DNA of 64,000 bases from Pseudomonas asplenii (GTDB taxonomy: Bacteria; Pseudomonadota; Gammaproteobacteria; Pseudomonadales; Pseudomonadaceae), in the NCBI RefSeq assembly GCF_900105475.1, contig NZ_LT629777.1, forward strand, positions 5,580,001 to 5,644,000, in the 5' to 3' direction. Position numbers and translations under genes: made by a program. Of this stretch, positions 8,115 to 17,409 are shown one piece after another (position 1 is the stretch's first letter; the number at the start of each line of letters is the position of its first letter). The notes beneath the pieces were generated by a model. The model was not told the origin of the DNA and ran no database searches. It saw only the letters and a program-made list of their open reading frames with translations.

Positions 8115-9605
8115 ATGAGTTCATTGTTGATTGCCAAGGAAACAGGTTACAGCCTCCTTCCATTCAGATTCCTGCGCCTGAACGGCACCAATAACCAAAA
8201 CATCCTGCTCACTGCGGAAACTGGCGAGTATCTGTTTGCTCCAGAAACGCTCCTGAGCCAGTTGGTCCACAAGAGACTGGAAGTCGATTCACCCACTTAC
8301 AAAGACCTGTTGGCTCGACACTTCATCTATGAACCCGATGGACACGACCCTATTCCCGAGATGGCAGCACAATACCGCAGCCGCAAGAGCTTCCTGCTCG
8401 ACGGCCCCGCCCTGCACATTTTCGTCGTGACGCTGCGTTGCAACCACACCTGCCAGTATTGCCAGGTCTCCCGGGCACCTCAGAGCGATGCGGGACATGA
8501 CATGTCAGCCCATGACGCCCTTCACGCTGTCGACCGACTGTTCGAGTCGCCATCCCAAGTGCTGACAGTCGAGTTCCAGGGCGGCGAACCCTTACTCGCA
8601 TTCGAACGCATCCAGCAGATTGTTGAAACTGTCGCCGCCAGAAACGAGCGGGAGCAGCGCAGTATTCAATACGTAATCACCACGACACTGCACCATTTGA
8701 CCGATTCGATCCTGAACTTTGCCGAAAAACACAGCATCCAGTTTTCAACGTCCTTGGACGGCCCGGCATTTCTACATAACGCCAATCGGCCTACGCCGAA
8801 CAAGGACGCCTACGAACGCACCATCGAGGGCATTCGTCAGGTAAGAGCCCGGCTCGGACACGATGCGGTATCAGCGTTGACCACCCTCACGTCGAGAAGC
8901 CTGGAGCATCCTCACGCAATCATCGACGAATATGTCGCCCAAGGATTCAACAGCATCTCCCTACGCCCACTCAGCCCTTATGGTTTTGCCAAGACCTCGG
9001 CACGCCGTCTCGATTACTCGATGAGCGACTTCCTCGGTTTCTACAAGAAAGCCTTGGCCTACCTGATCGAGATAAACGCCAAGGGAACGTTCCTTTCAGA
9101 AGGTTATGCGTCACTGCTGCTGACCAACATCCTGACACCGTTTTCATCCGGCTACGTCGATCTGCGCTCTCCCCTCGGTGCGGGCGTAGGCACGCTGCTC
9201 TACAACTACGATGGAGATGTATATCCCTCCGATGAGTCGCGCATGTTGCTGGAAATGGGAGAAAGCGGACTGCGACTGGGGAGCGTGGAACAACCTTTGA
9301 GCGAACTGCTCGCTTCACCGGTCATCGAGTTACTGCTGGCTTCCGGTATCGCCGAAACAATTCCAGGCTGCTCGGATTGCGCCCTGGTTCCCTACTGCGG
9401 AGCCGACCCCATCGAGCATTTTGCCCGCCAGGGTGATCCCGTCGGGCATCGCTCTTTCAGCTCTTTCTGTGAAAAGAACATGGGGCTGCTCACTCACTTG
9501 TTCACCTTGTTGCGCGATGGCAATCAGCAAACTCAAAGGGTGCTGATGAGCTGGCTGTCACGCCGCTCGCTGAGCGATCTCCCCGTTGCCGGATACAGGG
9601 GCTGA
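8115..9605 (+). CDS. hxsB: His-Xaa-Ser system radical SAM maturase HxsB
   Basis: 496-residue radical SAM enzyme. The [4Fe-4S]/SAM motif C-N-H-T-C-Q-Y-C is at residues 109-116, followed by FQGGEPLLAF (the GGEP SAM-binding motif) near residue 155. The C-terminal region has SPASM-like cysteines (GCSDCALVPYCG, then FCEKN), which in related peptide maturases bind auxiliary clusters. The family acts with HxsC on the repeat protein HxsA and is believed to modify its His-Xaa-Ser repeats. The chemistry is unknown. It is separated from hxsD by 2 bp and from hxsC by 2 bp. Confidence 0.92.
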   Translation: MSSLLIAKETGYSLLPFRFLRLNGTNNQNILLTAETGEYLFAPETLLSQLVHKRLEVDSPTYKDLLARHFIYEPDGHDPIPEMAAQYRSRKSFLLDGPALHIFVVTLRCNHTCQYCQVSRAPQSDAGHDMSAHDALHAVDRLFESPSQVLTVEFQGGEPLLAFERIQQIVETVAARNEREQRSIQYVITTTLHHLTDSILNFAEKHSIQFSTSLDGPAFLHNANRPTPNKDAYERTIEGIRQVRARLGHDAVSALTTLTSRSLEHPHAIIDEYVAQGFNSISLRPLSPYGFAKTSARRLDYSMSDFLGFYKKALAYLIEINAKGTFLSEGYASLLLTNILTPFSSGYVDLRSPLGAGVGTLLYNYDGDVYPSDESRMLLEMGESGLRLGSVEQPLSELLASPVIELLLASGIAETIPGCSDCALVPYCGADPIEHFARQGDPVGHRSFSSFCEKNMGLLTHLFTLLRDGNQQTQRVLMSWLSRRSLSDLPVAGYRG

Positions 9606-9607
9606 TC

Positions 9608-10846
9608 ATGTTGCGTCTGGATACCCAATTCACTATCCGAAACCTGGACCGACACCGCATCTTCAAGGTGATCAGCGTGCAGGAGATGATCGAGAAAGGC
9701 GTCAAGGCTTGTGCAGGTGATGCCGACCTCGGGGACCTACTGCTCTGGCTGGATAGCGCACACAGCAGCGACCTGCACTCACTGATGGCCATACCCGTCG
9801 GGGGTTTCCTGCTGGCAGACGACTCGTTCGACGACAATCATCCCAGCGCCACACTACTGTCCAGGCCCAGAGATCTGGAAGTAGTAAAACCGGGTGACGT
9901 GGTCTCGGTTGGTCCCGAATCAAACAGGGTACGTGTGCTTTACCGACGCGGCTCCAACAGCAATCTGCTGTTCATGACAGACCGCTGCAACAGCCTGTGC
10001 CTGATGTGTTCCCAGCCGCCCAAGGACATTGACGACCGCTGGCACATCGATGAGAACCTGAAGCTGATCGAGTTGATGGACCCCGGAGTCGAACAGTTGG
10101 GAATCAGCGGCGGAGAACCAACCCTCTACAGAGACGGTTTACTTGCCATCATCGCTCACGCAAAGGCCGTTTTGCCGGAAAAATCTCTGCACCTTCTCAG
10201 CAATGGGCGCCTGTTATGTGATTCCTCATGGATTGAAGACCTCAAGCACGTCGGACACACCCAGCTCACGTGGGGCGTACCGCTTTACGCAGATAATGCT
10301 GCCGACCACGACCATGTCGTCCAGGCGCCCGGCGCCTTCTCTGAAACCATCGCAGGCTTGTACAACCTGCACCGGGCTGGGCAGCGAATAGAAATCCGCG
10401 TGGTGCTCAGCAAGCTCACGGCGACACGACTTCCAGAGTTGGCACACTTCATCTTTCGCAATTTGCCGTTCGCCAGCCATGTGGCCCTGATGGGAATTGA
10501 AAACACGGGATTGGCCAAGAAGAACTATGAAATGCTCTGGATAGATCCAGCCGACTATCAGGAGCAACTGAAACGGGCAGCATGGTTCCTGGATATCCGT
10601 GGCCTGGCGGTCTCCATCTACAATCTTCCGCTCTGTGTGCTGGATCCAGTTCTACGAAATTTCTATCGGCAAAGTATCTCGGATTGGAAAAACCTGTTTA
10701 TCGATGCCTGCCAAAGCTGCGCAGCGACCGAGTCCTGCGCTGGTTTCTTCAAATCACACTCAGAACGCTGGCAAAGCCGGAATATTCGCGCGCTTTCCAG
10801 GGAAGAACTGATAACTACGCAAGGAGCGATATATGAAACTGCTTGA
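9608..10846 (+). CDS. hxsC: His-Xaa-Ser system radical SAM maturase HxsC
   Basis: 412-residue second radical SAM enzyme of the Hxs system. The cluster motif C-N-S-L-C-L-M-C is at residues 127-134, preceded by LLFMTDR and followed by LGISGGEPTLYRDG (GGEP-type SAM site). Further cysteines near the C-terminus (DACQSCAATESCAGFF) could hold an auxiliary cluster. The roughly 115 residues before the radical SAM core form an HxsC-specific N-terminal domain. The last 14 bases overlap the start of hxsA, so enzyme and precursor are translationally coupled. Confidence 0.92.
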   Translation: MLRLDTQFTIRNLDRHRIFKVISVQEMIEKGVKACAGDADLGDLLLWLDSAHSSDLHSLMAIPVGGFLLADDSFDDNHPSATLLSRPRDLEVVKPGDVVSVGPESNRVRVLYRRGSNSNLLFMTDRCNSLCLMCSQPPKDIDDRWHIDENLKLIELMDPGVEQLGISGGEPTLYRDGLLAIIAHAKAVLPEKSLHLLSNGRLLCDSSWIEDLKHVGHTQLTWGVPLYADNAADHDHVVQAPGAFSETIAGLYNLHRAGQRIEIRVVLSKLTATRLPELAHFIFRNLPFASHVALMGIENTGLAKKNYEMLWIDPADYQEQLKRAAWFLDIRGLAVSIYNLPLCVLDPVLRNFYRQSISDWKNLFIDACQSCAATESCAGFFKSHSERWQSRNIRALSREELITTQGAIYETA

Positions 10847-11456
10847 TCGCTGGAAAATGTTGATAGGCCAAACCATTGCTCTGGTACCCATGATTGGCAG
10901 CCCGATGGTGGATGCCAGCCAGACAGCATTGGCGACGGGCGACTGGCTGCCTATCTCCAGCGATACACCTCCCGTATTCAAAAACACACTCAACGCCCAG
11001 GATGCTGTAAACATCTATGCAGCCCATCGCTCGCATAGCTCACATCGATCTCATAGTTCCCACAGCTCACACTACAGCGGTTCGAGTGGTTACTCTGCGC
11101 CAAGGTCGTACTCGACGCCGAGTACCCCGTCGTACACCTCTCCATCACCCTCGACTGGCTACAACAGCAGTTCTCGGGGTGGGGTCAGCACGTCAAGAAC
11201 ACCCGCAGTACCGTCAAACTCCGTTCCTCCGTCGAATGCTTATGGTGCAAGACCGGCGGCAGAGGATCTGTCGGCCTTGGTAAGGCGCGTGCAGTTGGCT
11301 CTGCTGGTGAAGAAGTACTATTCAGGGGCAGTGGATGGCGTCATGGGTAAAGGCACGCGAGGAGCGCTGATGGCGTTTCAAATGGACTCTGGTGTTGCGA
11401 TCAATGGAAGAATGGATACGTCGACATTGAATGCTCTGGGCATTGCGATTCCGTGA
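10833..11456 (+). CDS. hxsA: HxsA, His-Xaa-Ser repeat protein (putative modified peptide precursor)
   Basis: 207-residue putative substrate of HxsB/HxsC. After an N-terminal hydrophobic segment (MLIGQTIALVPMIGSPM, a probable signal or anchor) comes a run of six H-x-S units spaced every three residues at positions 65-82 (H65, H68, H71, H74, H77, H80). A Ser/Pro/Tyr-rich low-complexity linker follows, and then a C-terminal peptidoglycan-binding-like domain (SGAVDGVMGKGTRGALMAFQ). The ATG is preceded by AAGGAG. This suggests an exported, cell-wall-associated protein whose His/Ser repeat is modified by the radical SAM pair. Confidence 0.9.
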   Translation: MKLLDRWKMLIGQTIALVPMIGSPMVDASQTALATGDWLPISSDTPPVFKNTLNAQDAVNIYAAHRSHSSHRSHSSHSSHYSGSSGYSAPRSYSTPSTPSYTSPSPSTGYNSSSRGGVSTSRTPAVPSNSVPPSNAYGARPAAEDLSALVRRVQLALLVKKYYSGAVDGVMGKGTRGALMAFQMDSGVAINGRMDTSTLNALGIAIP

Positions 11457-11512
11457 TTCTATTTAGGCTGGATTTGAAATCATCCAGCCCCACCCGACCG
11501 TAAGGCTTAACC

Positions 11513-12691
11513 CTATACACCCTTGCGTGCCTGGCGGTAAAGCGACAGGCAGTACAGCGCCAACGCCACACCTGCCAGCGCCCCTCCCACCACACCAATG
11601 TACGAAAAGCCGAGCTGCCCGCCGACCCAGCTCCCGACCAGCGCACCACCGCCGATGCCGATGTTGTAGATCCCGGAAAACATCGCCATGGCCACGTCGG
11701 TTGCATGCGGCGCAAGGTCCAGTACCTTGCGCTGCAGCGACAGACCAAAGCCCATGATGGCGATGCCCCAGAAGACGCTCAGTACACCCAGCGTCGAAAC
11801 ATTGCCACTCAACGGCAACAGCAGGAGCAGGCAGACCGTCAGCAACGAGGTCGCCGCCAACAGAAACGGCTGCGGGTACTGTCGGTTGAACTGGCTGAAC
11901 AGCCACGACCCGACAACGCCGGCGCCACCGAACAGCAGCAGGATCAGGGTCACCACCTCGCCACTCATGCCTGCCACGGTCTTGATGAACGGTTCAACGT
12001 AGCTGTAGGCGGTGAACTGCGCGGTGATCACCGACGCCGTCAGACAGTAGACCGCCACCAGTGCCGGGCGCTTGAACAGCACCGGCAAGCTGCGCAACGA
12101 ACCCGAGTTCTGGCTCGGCAGCAGCGGCAGGGTTTTCGCCAGCCAGAGCACCAACGCGCCCGCCAGCAGCGCAATGACCAGGAAGGTGGTGCGCCAGCCC
12201 ATGGCTTCGCCCAACAACCGGCCCAACGGAATCCCCAGCACCATCGCCATGGACGTACCGGTCGACAGCAGACCCAACGCCTGCACCTGCTTGCCCGCAG
12301 GCGCCACCCGTACCGCCAGGGAGGCGGTGATGGACCAGAACAGCGCATGGGCCAGCGCGATACCGATCCGGCTCACCAGCAGGATGCCGAAGCTGCTGGC
12401 GATGCTCGACAGCACATGACTGACAATGAACAGCCCGAACAACACCATCAACAACTTGCGCCGCTCGATGTTGCGGGTCAATAGCATCATCGGCAGCGAG
12501 GTCAGGGACACCACCCAGGCGTAGATCGTTAGCATCAGGCCAACCTGCGCGCTCGACATGTCGAAGCTCTCGCCGATAGCACTCAACAGACCAACCGGCA
12601 CGAACTCGGTGGTGTTGAAGACAAAAGCGGCCAGAGCCAAAGCGATCACCTGTTGCCAGTTGCCCGTGTTTTCAGTTGCTGGGGTTGTCAT
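11513..12691 (-). CDS. sotB: Sugar efflux transporter, SotB family (MFS)
   Basis: 392-residue, 12-helix major facilitator. The N-terminal [19 protein letters not shown] is typical of the SotB/YdeA branch, whose members export arabinose, IPTG and related sugars or drugs. The loop [16 protein letters not shown] is the helix 2-3 signature region. The family length is about 390-396 residues, so it is full length. It converges with hxsA, whose stop is 57 bp away, and is not obviously co-transcribed with the short genes upstream of its start. Confidence 0.85.
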   Translation of the reverse strand: MTTPATENTGNWQQVIALALAAFVFNTTEFVPVGLLSAIGESFDMSSAQVGLMLTIYAWVVSLTSLPMMLLTRNIERRKLLMVLFGLFIVSHVLSSIASSFGILLVSRIGIALAHALFWSITASLAVRVAPAGKQVQALGLLSTGTSMAMVLGIPLGRLLGEAMGWRTTFLVIALLAGALVLWLAKTLPLLPSQNSGSLRSLPVLFKRPALVAVYCLTASVITAQFTAYSYVEPFIKTVAGMSGEVVTLILLLFGGAGVVGSWLFSQFNRQYPQPFLLAATSLLTVCLLLLLPLSGNVSTLGVLSVFWGIAIMGFGLSLQRKVLDLAPHATDVAMAMFSGIYNIGIGGGALVGSWVGGQLGFSYIGVVGGALAGVALALYCLSLYRQARKGV

Positions 12692-12820
12692 TTGAACATC
12701 CGTCTTGCGCTATCGAGGATCGGGCCATCGGCAGAACAGGCGCCAGGATGGCCGAAGGAAAAGCAGGTGAAGGTGAAATTGGTGACTCGCAGAAGGCAAG
12801 TATCGCTTCTTGAAGCGATG

Positions 12821-12985
12821 TCAGGTGCCTGGAGCATACCAAGCGTTCAGCAGCAACAGCTCCACAAATGCTACACATGCCGCAAAGATCAGAAACCCCG
12901 GTGAAAACACACGTTTTCTGCGGTGATTTGAACCACCATCCAGCAGTTCCAGAACGCCAAAAATCAAATCCAGCCAATCGCTCAT
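12821..12985 (-). CDS. 54-residue single-pass membrane protein
   Basis: Short reading frame: an amphipathic acidic N-terminus (MSDWLDLIFGVLELLDGG), a basic patch (HRRKRV) and then one hydrophobic helix (FLIFAACVAFVELLLL), ending WYAPGT. This positive-inside arrangement and the codon use look like a real gene. The family is not recognised. It lies 33 bp after the stop (in transcription order) of the next small gene upstream, so the two may be co-transcribed. No strong ribosome site was seen. Confidence 0.5.
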   Translation of the reverse strand: MSDWLDLIFGVLELLDGGSNHRRKRVFSPGFLIFAACVAFVELLLLNAWYAPGT

Positions 12986-13018
12986 GTGCATCCTGTAGCA
13001 CCAGGCTCTTACTATCGT

Positions 13019-13267
13019 TCAGTGCAGCGTCGCAACGCGACGACTCTGGCCGATTCGGATGCGGTCCAACGCCCGGTTCAAGGCATCCAGCGCATTGAGC
13101 AGCGCCTGGGCTTCAGCCTCCCGACCATCGCCCCACAGGCGCTCGGCCATTTTGTTCAGGGCCTGGATCGACTTTTCGATATCGGCCGCCGTAGCTGCCG
13201 CGGTACCTGCCAGCTGTGTCTTGGGCATTTTTCGAACTTCGATGATGAGGGCAGGATTTTTTACCAT
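13019..13267 (-). CDS. Small helical hypothetical protein
   Basis: 82-residue (or 69-residue if the internal Met at MPKTQLAG is used) mostly helical protein: TAADIEKSIQALNKMAERLWGDGREAEAQALL and so on, with heptad-like Leu/Ala spacing. It has no recognised domain, signal peptide or membrane segment. Its GC-rich third positions match the chromosome. It is divergent from the gene starting at 13367, about 100 bp away. Confidence 0.5.
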   Translation of the reverse strand: MVKNPALIIEVRKMPKTQLAGTAAATAADIEKSIQALNKMAERLWGDGREAEAQALLNALDALNRALDRIRIGQSRRVATLH

Positions 13268-13366
13268 GCCAGGCTCGTTTATGAAAACGCATCTCGTCCC
13301 TAAGCTGCCAATGAACTAGGATGCAGACCATCAAAATGGAGCCTATCCACCAAGGACCGAACACTC

Positions 13367-13741
13367 ATGGGAACGCCCTTCGCCCAAATCACCGAGCGCC
13401 TGCACAACCGCCGCTTCGCCGTTGCCAGCAATATCCAGGGACTCTCCGACGCCAGTACGATTTTTCACTACCTTGTCGATGGCGCCGCGATTTCCGGCAC
13501 CTACCAGGGCGGCAAGATCCACAGCGGCCATCAGGTCGGCCGCGTGACTGGCCCCAACACCATCGAGCTGCTTTACCACTGCCTGACCACCGAGGGTGAG
13601 CTGCGCTCTGGCTGGTCGCGCGGCACGGTCGGTGTTGATCACGCCGGGCGCACCACGCTGAGCTTTGTCTGGGGCTGGCTGTCGGGTGCCACCGGCGGTG
13701 GCGAATCTAACTACGTCGAGTTCCGAGAGGGAGCTCTTTGA
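13367..13741 (+). CDS. Small beta-rich protein, often misnamed N-acetylglutamate synthase
   Basis: 124-residue protein with alternating short strands: TIFHYLVDGAAISGTYQGGKI, GHQVGRVTGPNTIELLYHCL, GRTTLSFVWGWLSG, ending ESNYVEFRE. The pattern (FHY, G-x-Y-x-GG-x-I, G-H-x-x-G, Y-x-x-x-T-x-x-G-E-L) fits a small widespread family often labelled N-acetylglutamate synthase in databases. It lacks any acetyltransferase fold, so that name should not be trusted. The function is unknown. It stands alone between divergent and convergent neighbours. Confidence 0.6.
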   Translation: MGTPFAQITERLHNRRFAVASNIQGLSDASTIFHYLVDGAAISGTYQGGKIHSGHQVGRVTGPNTIELLYHCLTTEGELRSGWSRGTVGVDHAGRTTLSFVWGWLSGATGGGESNYVEFREGAL

Positions 13742-13854
13742 ACACCCCGCATAGACGCTGAAACTCTGCCCCCTCAATCACCGCTCACACCCTGCAAAAA
13801 AGCTGGAAGCCATCCCTTGGGAGCGCTTTTCGACGACCGATGGAAACACCTCCG

Positions 13855-15114
13855 TCAGAAGGTGAGTAACCACAGCGCCCCGATCAGCGCGGGTGGCATT
13901 ACCAGCACGCCCAGACGCAGAAAGTCGAGGGCCCCGACGTGCTCGCCTTCACGGCGGATGGCAACCAGCCAGAGCAAGGTGGCCAGGGAGCCGGTGATCG
14001 ACAGGTTGGGCCCGAGGTCGACCCCGATCAGCAACGCTGCCGTGGTTTGACTCGGCAATTGGGCGATGTGCCCCATGGAACCGGCGATCAACCCGGTCGG
14101 CAGGTTGTTCATCAGGTTGCCAGCAATCGCCGAGACCACCCCGGCCGTCCAACTCGCCTGAACCTCGGAATGGCGCGCCAGTGCGGCCAGGCCATGGGCC
14201 AGGCGCTCGATCAGGCCGGTCTGGGCCACCGCTTCCACCAGCACGAACAACCCCGCGACCAGCGGCAGCACGCCCCAGGCCACACCCTTGAGCACGGGCA
14301 TGGGATTACGCCGCTGACGCCAATGGATCAGCCCGGCCGTGGCGACACCCGCGCAGAAGGTCGGCAAACCCAGTTGTCGGTCCAGGGCCGAGGTCACCAG
14401 CAACAGCGCGCCGGTCAGCACGATGCCCAGCGCGCACAGCCGCGCACCACTGGAAAGCGCCTGTATCTGCAGGGTCGTTTCCAGGGGTTGGCGGATCTGC
14501 TTGCGCAGGGCCAACCGCAGCACCAGGTAGGTCAGGCCGATAGCCGCCAGCGACGGCAAGGTGAATTGCCGTAGCCACTCCAGCAAGGGCGGCATCTGGC
14601 TGCCGAACACCACCAGGTTGGCCGGATTGGAAATGGGCAGCACGAAGCTGGCGGCGTTGGCAATGAAGGCACAGATGAACAGATAGGGCAGCGGCTCGGC
14701 CCTGGCCGCCTTGCACGCGGCATACACCGCCGGCGTCAGCACCACGGCCGTGGCATCGTTGGACAGGAATACCGTGACCAGCGTCCCCACCAGAAACACC
14801 AGGTCGAACAGCCGCTGGCCACTGCCCCGGGCATGCTGGACCGCGTACATGGCCAGCCAGTCGAACAAGCCCTCCTGACGCGCCAGTTCCGCCAAAACCA
14901 TCATGCCGATCAGGAACAGGTAAACGTCGCCCCCCTCGGCGACAGCCGCCACTGCACTGTGCAGCGGCATCAAGCCAAACACGGTCAAGAGCACGGCGGC
15001 GCTCATCGCCCAGACATACTCCGGCACGCGCCAGGGACGCAGGATGACCCCACAGGTGGCGACGGCGGCAACGATCCAGATAACCGTCGAAGCATCGAAT
15101 ACAGGCATGAACAT
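13855..15114 (-). CDS. ArsB/NhaD-type ion transporter
   Basis: About 419 residues with 11-12 predicted membrane helices and the internal-repeat layout of the ion-transporter superfamily that contains the ArsB arsenite pump. Signatures include LVGTLVTVFLSNDATAVVLTP in the first half and NLMNNLPTGLIAGS in the second half, the duplicated re-entrant N-D/N-P motifs. The frame is open to 15261, but the start is placed at 15114 (MFMPVFDAS), since the preceding residues are Arg/Cys-rich and overlap the neighbouring gene. No arsR or arsC is nearby, so the arsenite substrate is uncertain. Confidence 0.75.
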   Translation of the reverse strand: MFMPVFDASTVIWIVAAVATCGVILRPWRVPEYVWAMSAAVLLTVFGLMPLHSAVAAVAEGGDVYLFLIGMMVLAELARQEGLFDWLAMYAVQHARGSGQRLFDLVFLVGTLVTVFLSNDATAVVLTPAVYAACKAARAEPLPYLFICAFIANAASFVLPISNPANLVVFGSQMPPLLEWLRQFTLPSLAAIGLTYLVLRLALRKQIRQPLETTLQIQALSSGARLCALGIVLTGALLLVTSALDRQLGLPTFCAGVATAGLIHWRQRRNPMPVLKGVAWGVLPLVAGLFVLVEAVAQTGLIERLAHGLAALARHSEVQASWTAGVVSAIAGNLMNNLPTGLIAGSMGHIAQLPSQTTAALLIGVDLGPNLSITGSLATLLWLVAIRREGEHVGALDFLRLGVLVMPPALIGALWLLTF

Positions 15115-15148
15115 TACTCGGGTGAATGCAGAAAAGGGTAAGGCACGA

Positions 15149-16450
15149 TCAAGTGAGTGCCGTGGGGGGAATGTCAGGCGCCGTGCTATCAATCGGCGAG
15201 CTTGAGCGTTGGCGGGTTTCCGGCATCGCCAACCACAAGAGCAGGAACGCTGCGCCGGCAATCGCAGCCAGGGTCAGGAACGCCGCATCATAGCCTTTTG
15301 CTTGCACTACCAGCCCGGCAATACCCGGACTGAGCGCCGCCCCCACGCCAAAGACCGTCGACAATGCCCCCAGGCTGACGTTGAAACGTCCACTGCCCTG
15401 CGTGAGATCCTTGACCACCACCGGAAACAGCGCGCCGAAGATACCGGCGCCAACGCCGTCGAGCAACTGTACCGCCACCAGCCAATAGGGGTCGTCGGAG
15501 ACGACGTAGAGCAGGCCGCGCAGTGGCAGGATCAGGAAACCGATCAACAGCAGCGGCTTGCGTCCCCACAGGTCGGCCTTGGCGCCGACCAGCATCGCCA
15601 CGGGCACCATCACCATTTGCGCGGCAACGATGCACGCGGAGGTCAGCGGGGTCGCCATCTGCAGATTGACCTGCGACAGCTTCTGGCTGACCAGCGGCAG
15701 CATGGCGGCGTTGGCCAGGTGGAACAGCGCACAGCAGACGGCGAACAACAGCAGCGAGCGGTTTTTCAGCAACCCGGCGAACCCGGATGGCTGTCCATGA
15801 TCGCCAGCAGGGTCGAGGACAAAACCGCGCGCCAGGTCATGGTCGATGGCCTTGGCCGAAATCAGGCTGACCGCGATGATGCTGCCCACTGTCATCAGTG
15901 CCATCAGGTAGAACACCACCACCGGACCAAACAGATAGGCGCAACCGCCGGCCAGTAACGCGGCGCAGGCATTGCCGGCATGGTTGAACGTTTCGTTGCG
16001 CCCGGTACGGCGGGTGAAGGCCTTGGGTCCGGTAATACCCAGGGAGATCGCGGCGATGGCCGGGGCAAATACCGAGCCGGCGATGGCACTGACCGTTTGC
16101 GTCAACGCCACCAGGCCGAATGAAGTCACCCACGGCAGCAGCAGGCAACTGCCGGTGACCAGCAACGCGGCAACGATGACCACCGCCCGCTTCGCCACTG
16201 TCCGGTCGATCAGCGCACCCGCCGGAGTCTGGGTAAGCAGCGCGACGATCCCGGCCAGGGTCATCACCAGGCCGATACTGGCCGGTTCCCATTGGTGTAC
16301 CGCCAACAGATAGATCGCCAGGTAAGGCCCCAGTCCGTCGCGCACATCGGCGAGAAAGAAGTTCAGCCAGTCCAGTGACAGTTCGTTGCGGCGGGTTTCA
16401 TCAAGGGTCTTCAAGCGGGCGATCTCGACAGGCCTGGCAGATAAGTGCAA
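15149..16450 (-). CDS. MFS transporter, unknown substrate
   Basis: 433-residue major facilitator with 12 hydrophobic helices. Its N-terminus reads LNFFLADVRDGLGPYLAIYLL, a phrase typical of an MFS group found next to ion or heavy-metal transport genes. Helix 2-3 loop: GALIDRTVAKRA. The distance to the ArsB-like gene in the same direction is only 34 bp, so the two are probably one operon. The substrate cannot be told from sequence. Confidence 0.75.
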   Translation of the reverse strand: MHLSARPVEIARLKTLDETRRNELSLDWLNFFLADVRDGLGPYLAIYLLAVHQWEPASIGLVMTLAGIVALLTQTPAGALIDRTVAKRAVVIVAALLVTGSCLLLPWVTSFGLVALTQTVSAIAGSVFAPAIAAISLGITGPKAFTRRTGRNETFNHAGNACAALLAGGCAYLFGPVVVFYLMALMTVGSIIAVSLISAKAIDHDLARGFVLDPAGDHGQPSGFAGLLKNRSLLLFAVCCALFHLANAAMLPLVSQKLSQVNLQMATPLTSACIVAAQMVMVPVAMLVGAKADLWGRKPLLLIGFLILPLRGLLYVVSDDPYWLVAVQLLDGVGAGIFGALFPVVVKDLTQGSGRFNVSLGALSTVFGVGAALSPGIAGLVVQAKGYDAAFLTLAAIAGAAFLLLWLAMPETRQRSSSPIDSTAPDIPPTALT

Positions 16451-16604
16451 TGACCGTGGCGCATGCCATTAGTTCGCCAGGACACCCGACACTTAACGAA
16501 TGCCCTCGCGTGGGCACCGGCAACCACTGATCCGCTGCCTGTCATCGCGCAGAGGAGGGCTGAAGCGCGGGGACAGCCCTCCCCTCGTATTTATCAAGCG
16601 AGCC

Positions 16605-17156
16605 TCACACCAGGTCCTGGGCAATCCAGCATTGCACCAGGCTCCAGACCATCGTCAGGTTCAAGGTCGGCTCGCATTCGCTCATCAGCATCGCCGCGTG
16701 CAATACCGCGCGCGGGTCTTGTGGGTCGGTGCCCTGCTCCTTCGTCAGCCGGACCCAATGCTCCCACAGACGCATTTCCTGCTCATGGCTGACCAGTGGC
16801 CAGCGGCCCTTGCGATGCGGGATGCCGAGCATCGTACGACGGATGGCGACCTCCTTGGGCGACAGCCCGAAAAGCTCGAGAATCATCGGCGAACTGGCCC
16901 CAAGCCTGAGTGCCCGGCTGATCAGTTCCTCCTCGTCAGAGCCCCGGGTATGTGAAAGCAACCGCTGGACGACATCGCCGTCGACCTGCACCTTGAACCA
17001 GGGAACCGGCGAGTTCACCAGCGCCCCCATGCAGCGGGGATCGATCAGGGTCTGCAGGTCCTTTTCCTCGAAGCCCATGGCCAGGCAACTGCGCAATTGG
17101 CCGTTCTTGATGTTGCTCATGATTTGAAAGGCGACAGCCAGATTCAACGGATGCAT
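16605..17156 (-). CDS. DUF2857 (STY4526-like) island-associated protein
   Basis: 183-residue protein. The start at 17156 (MHPLNLAV) is preceded by GGAGG with a 5-base spacer, better than the longer frame to 17270. It resembles the DUF2857/STY4526 family that is encoded in integrative conjugative elements and pathogenicity islands of Pseudomonas and enterobacteria. Shared traits are the LGASSPMILELFGLSPKEVAIRR segment (helix-turn-helix-like), a WPLVSHEQEMRLWEHW segment and a C-terminal WSLVQCWIAQDLV. No other conjugative genes are nearby, so it is either an isolated domesticated copy or a remnant of an island. Confidence 0.6.
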   Translation of the reverse strand: MHPLNLAVAFQIMSNIKNGQLRSCLAMGFEEKDLQTLIDPRCMGALVNSPVPWFKVQVDGDVVQRLLSHTRGSDEEELISRALRLGASSPMILELFGLSPKEVAIRRTMLGIPHRKGRWPLVSHEQEMRLWEHWVRLTKEQGTDPQDPRAVLHAAMLMSECEPTLNLTMVWSLVQCWIAQDLV

Positions 17157-17211
17157 ATAAACCTCCACCATTCCTTGGTCAGATGACGGCCCGTGAGCGG
17201 ACCGACGTGCT

Positions 17212-17409
17212 TCACGCGCGAGAATCCGAGGTTCCGGGCCCACGCTCGTCACCGCGACCAAACTCGACACTCAGGATCTCGACACCTGGCCAGCCTTCCA
17301 CGTGGCTGGCCAGTTCGAACAGAAAGCCGTCGCGTCGCAAGGACTCCTGGCTGATTTTGAGCAGGACCATGCAGGTCTGATCAGTGGTGATATCAGGACT
17401 CAAGTCCAT
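17212..17409 (-). CDS. Small hypothetical protein upstream of DUF2857 gene
   Basis: 65-residue protein preceded by GGGAG with a 9-base spacer. It begins MDLSPDITTDQTCMVLLKIS and contains ELASHVEGWPGVEILSVEFG. It has no signal peptide or membrane segment and the family is unrecognised. It is 55 bp before the DUF2857 start and on the same strand, so the two probably share a transcript. Confidence 0.45.
   Translation of the reverse strand: MDLSPDITTDQTCMVLLKISQESLRRDGFLFELASHVEGWPGVEILSVEFGRGDERGPGTSDSRA

Noticed and set aside
11024..11085. Short tandem DNA repeat that could be mistaken for a microsatellite or CRISPR-like array
   Set aside because: It encodes the H-x-S repeats of HxsA in frame and has no spacer structure.
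13367..13741. N-acetylglutamate synthase annotation
   Set aside because: The protein is a small beta-rich fold without GNAT or kinase motifs; the database name for this family is misleading.
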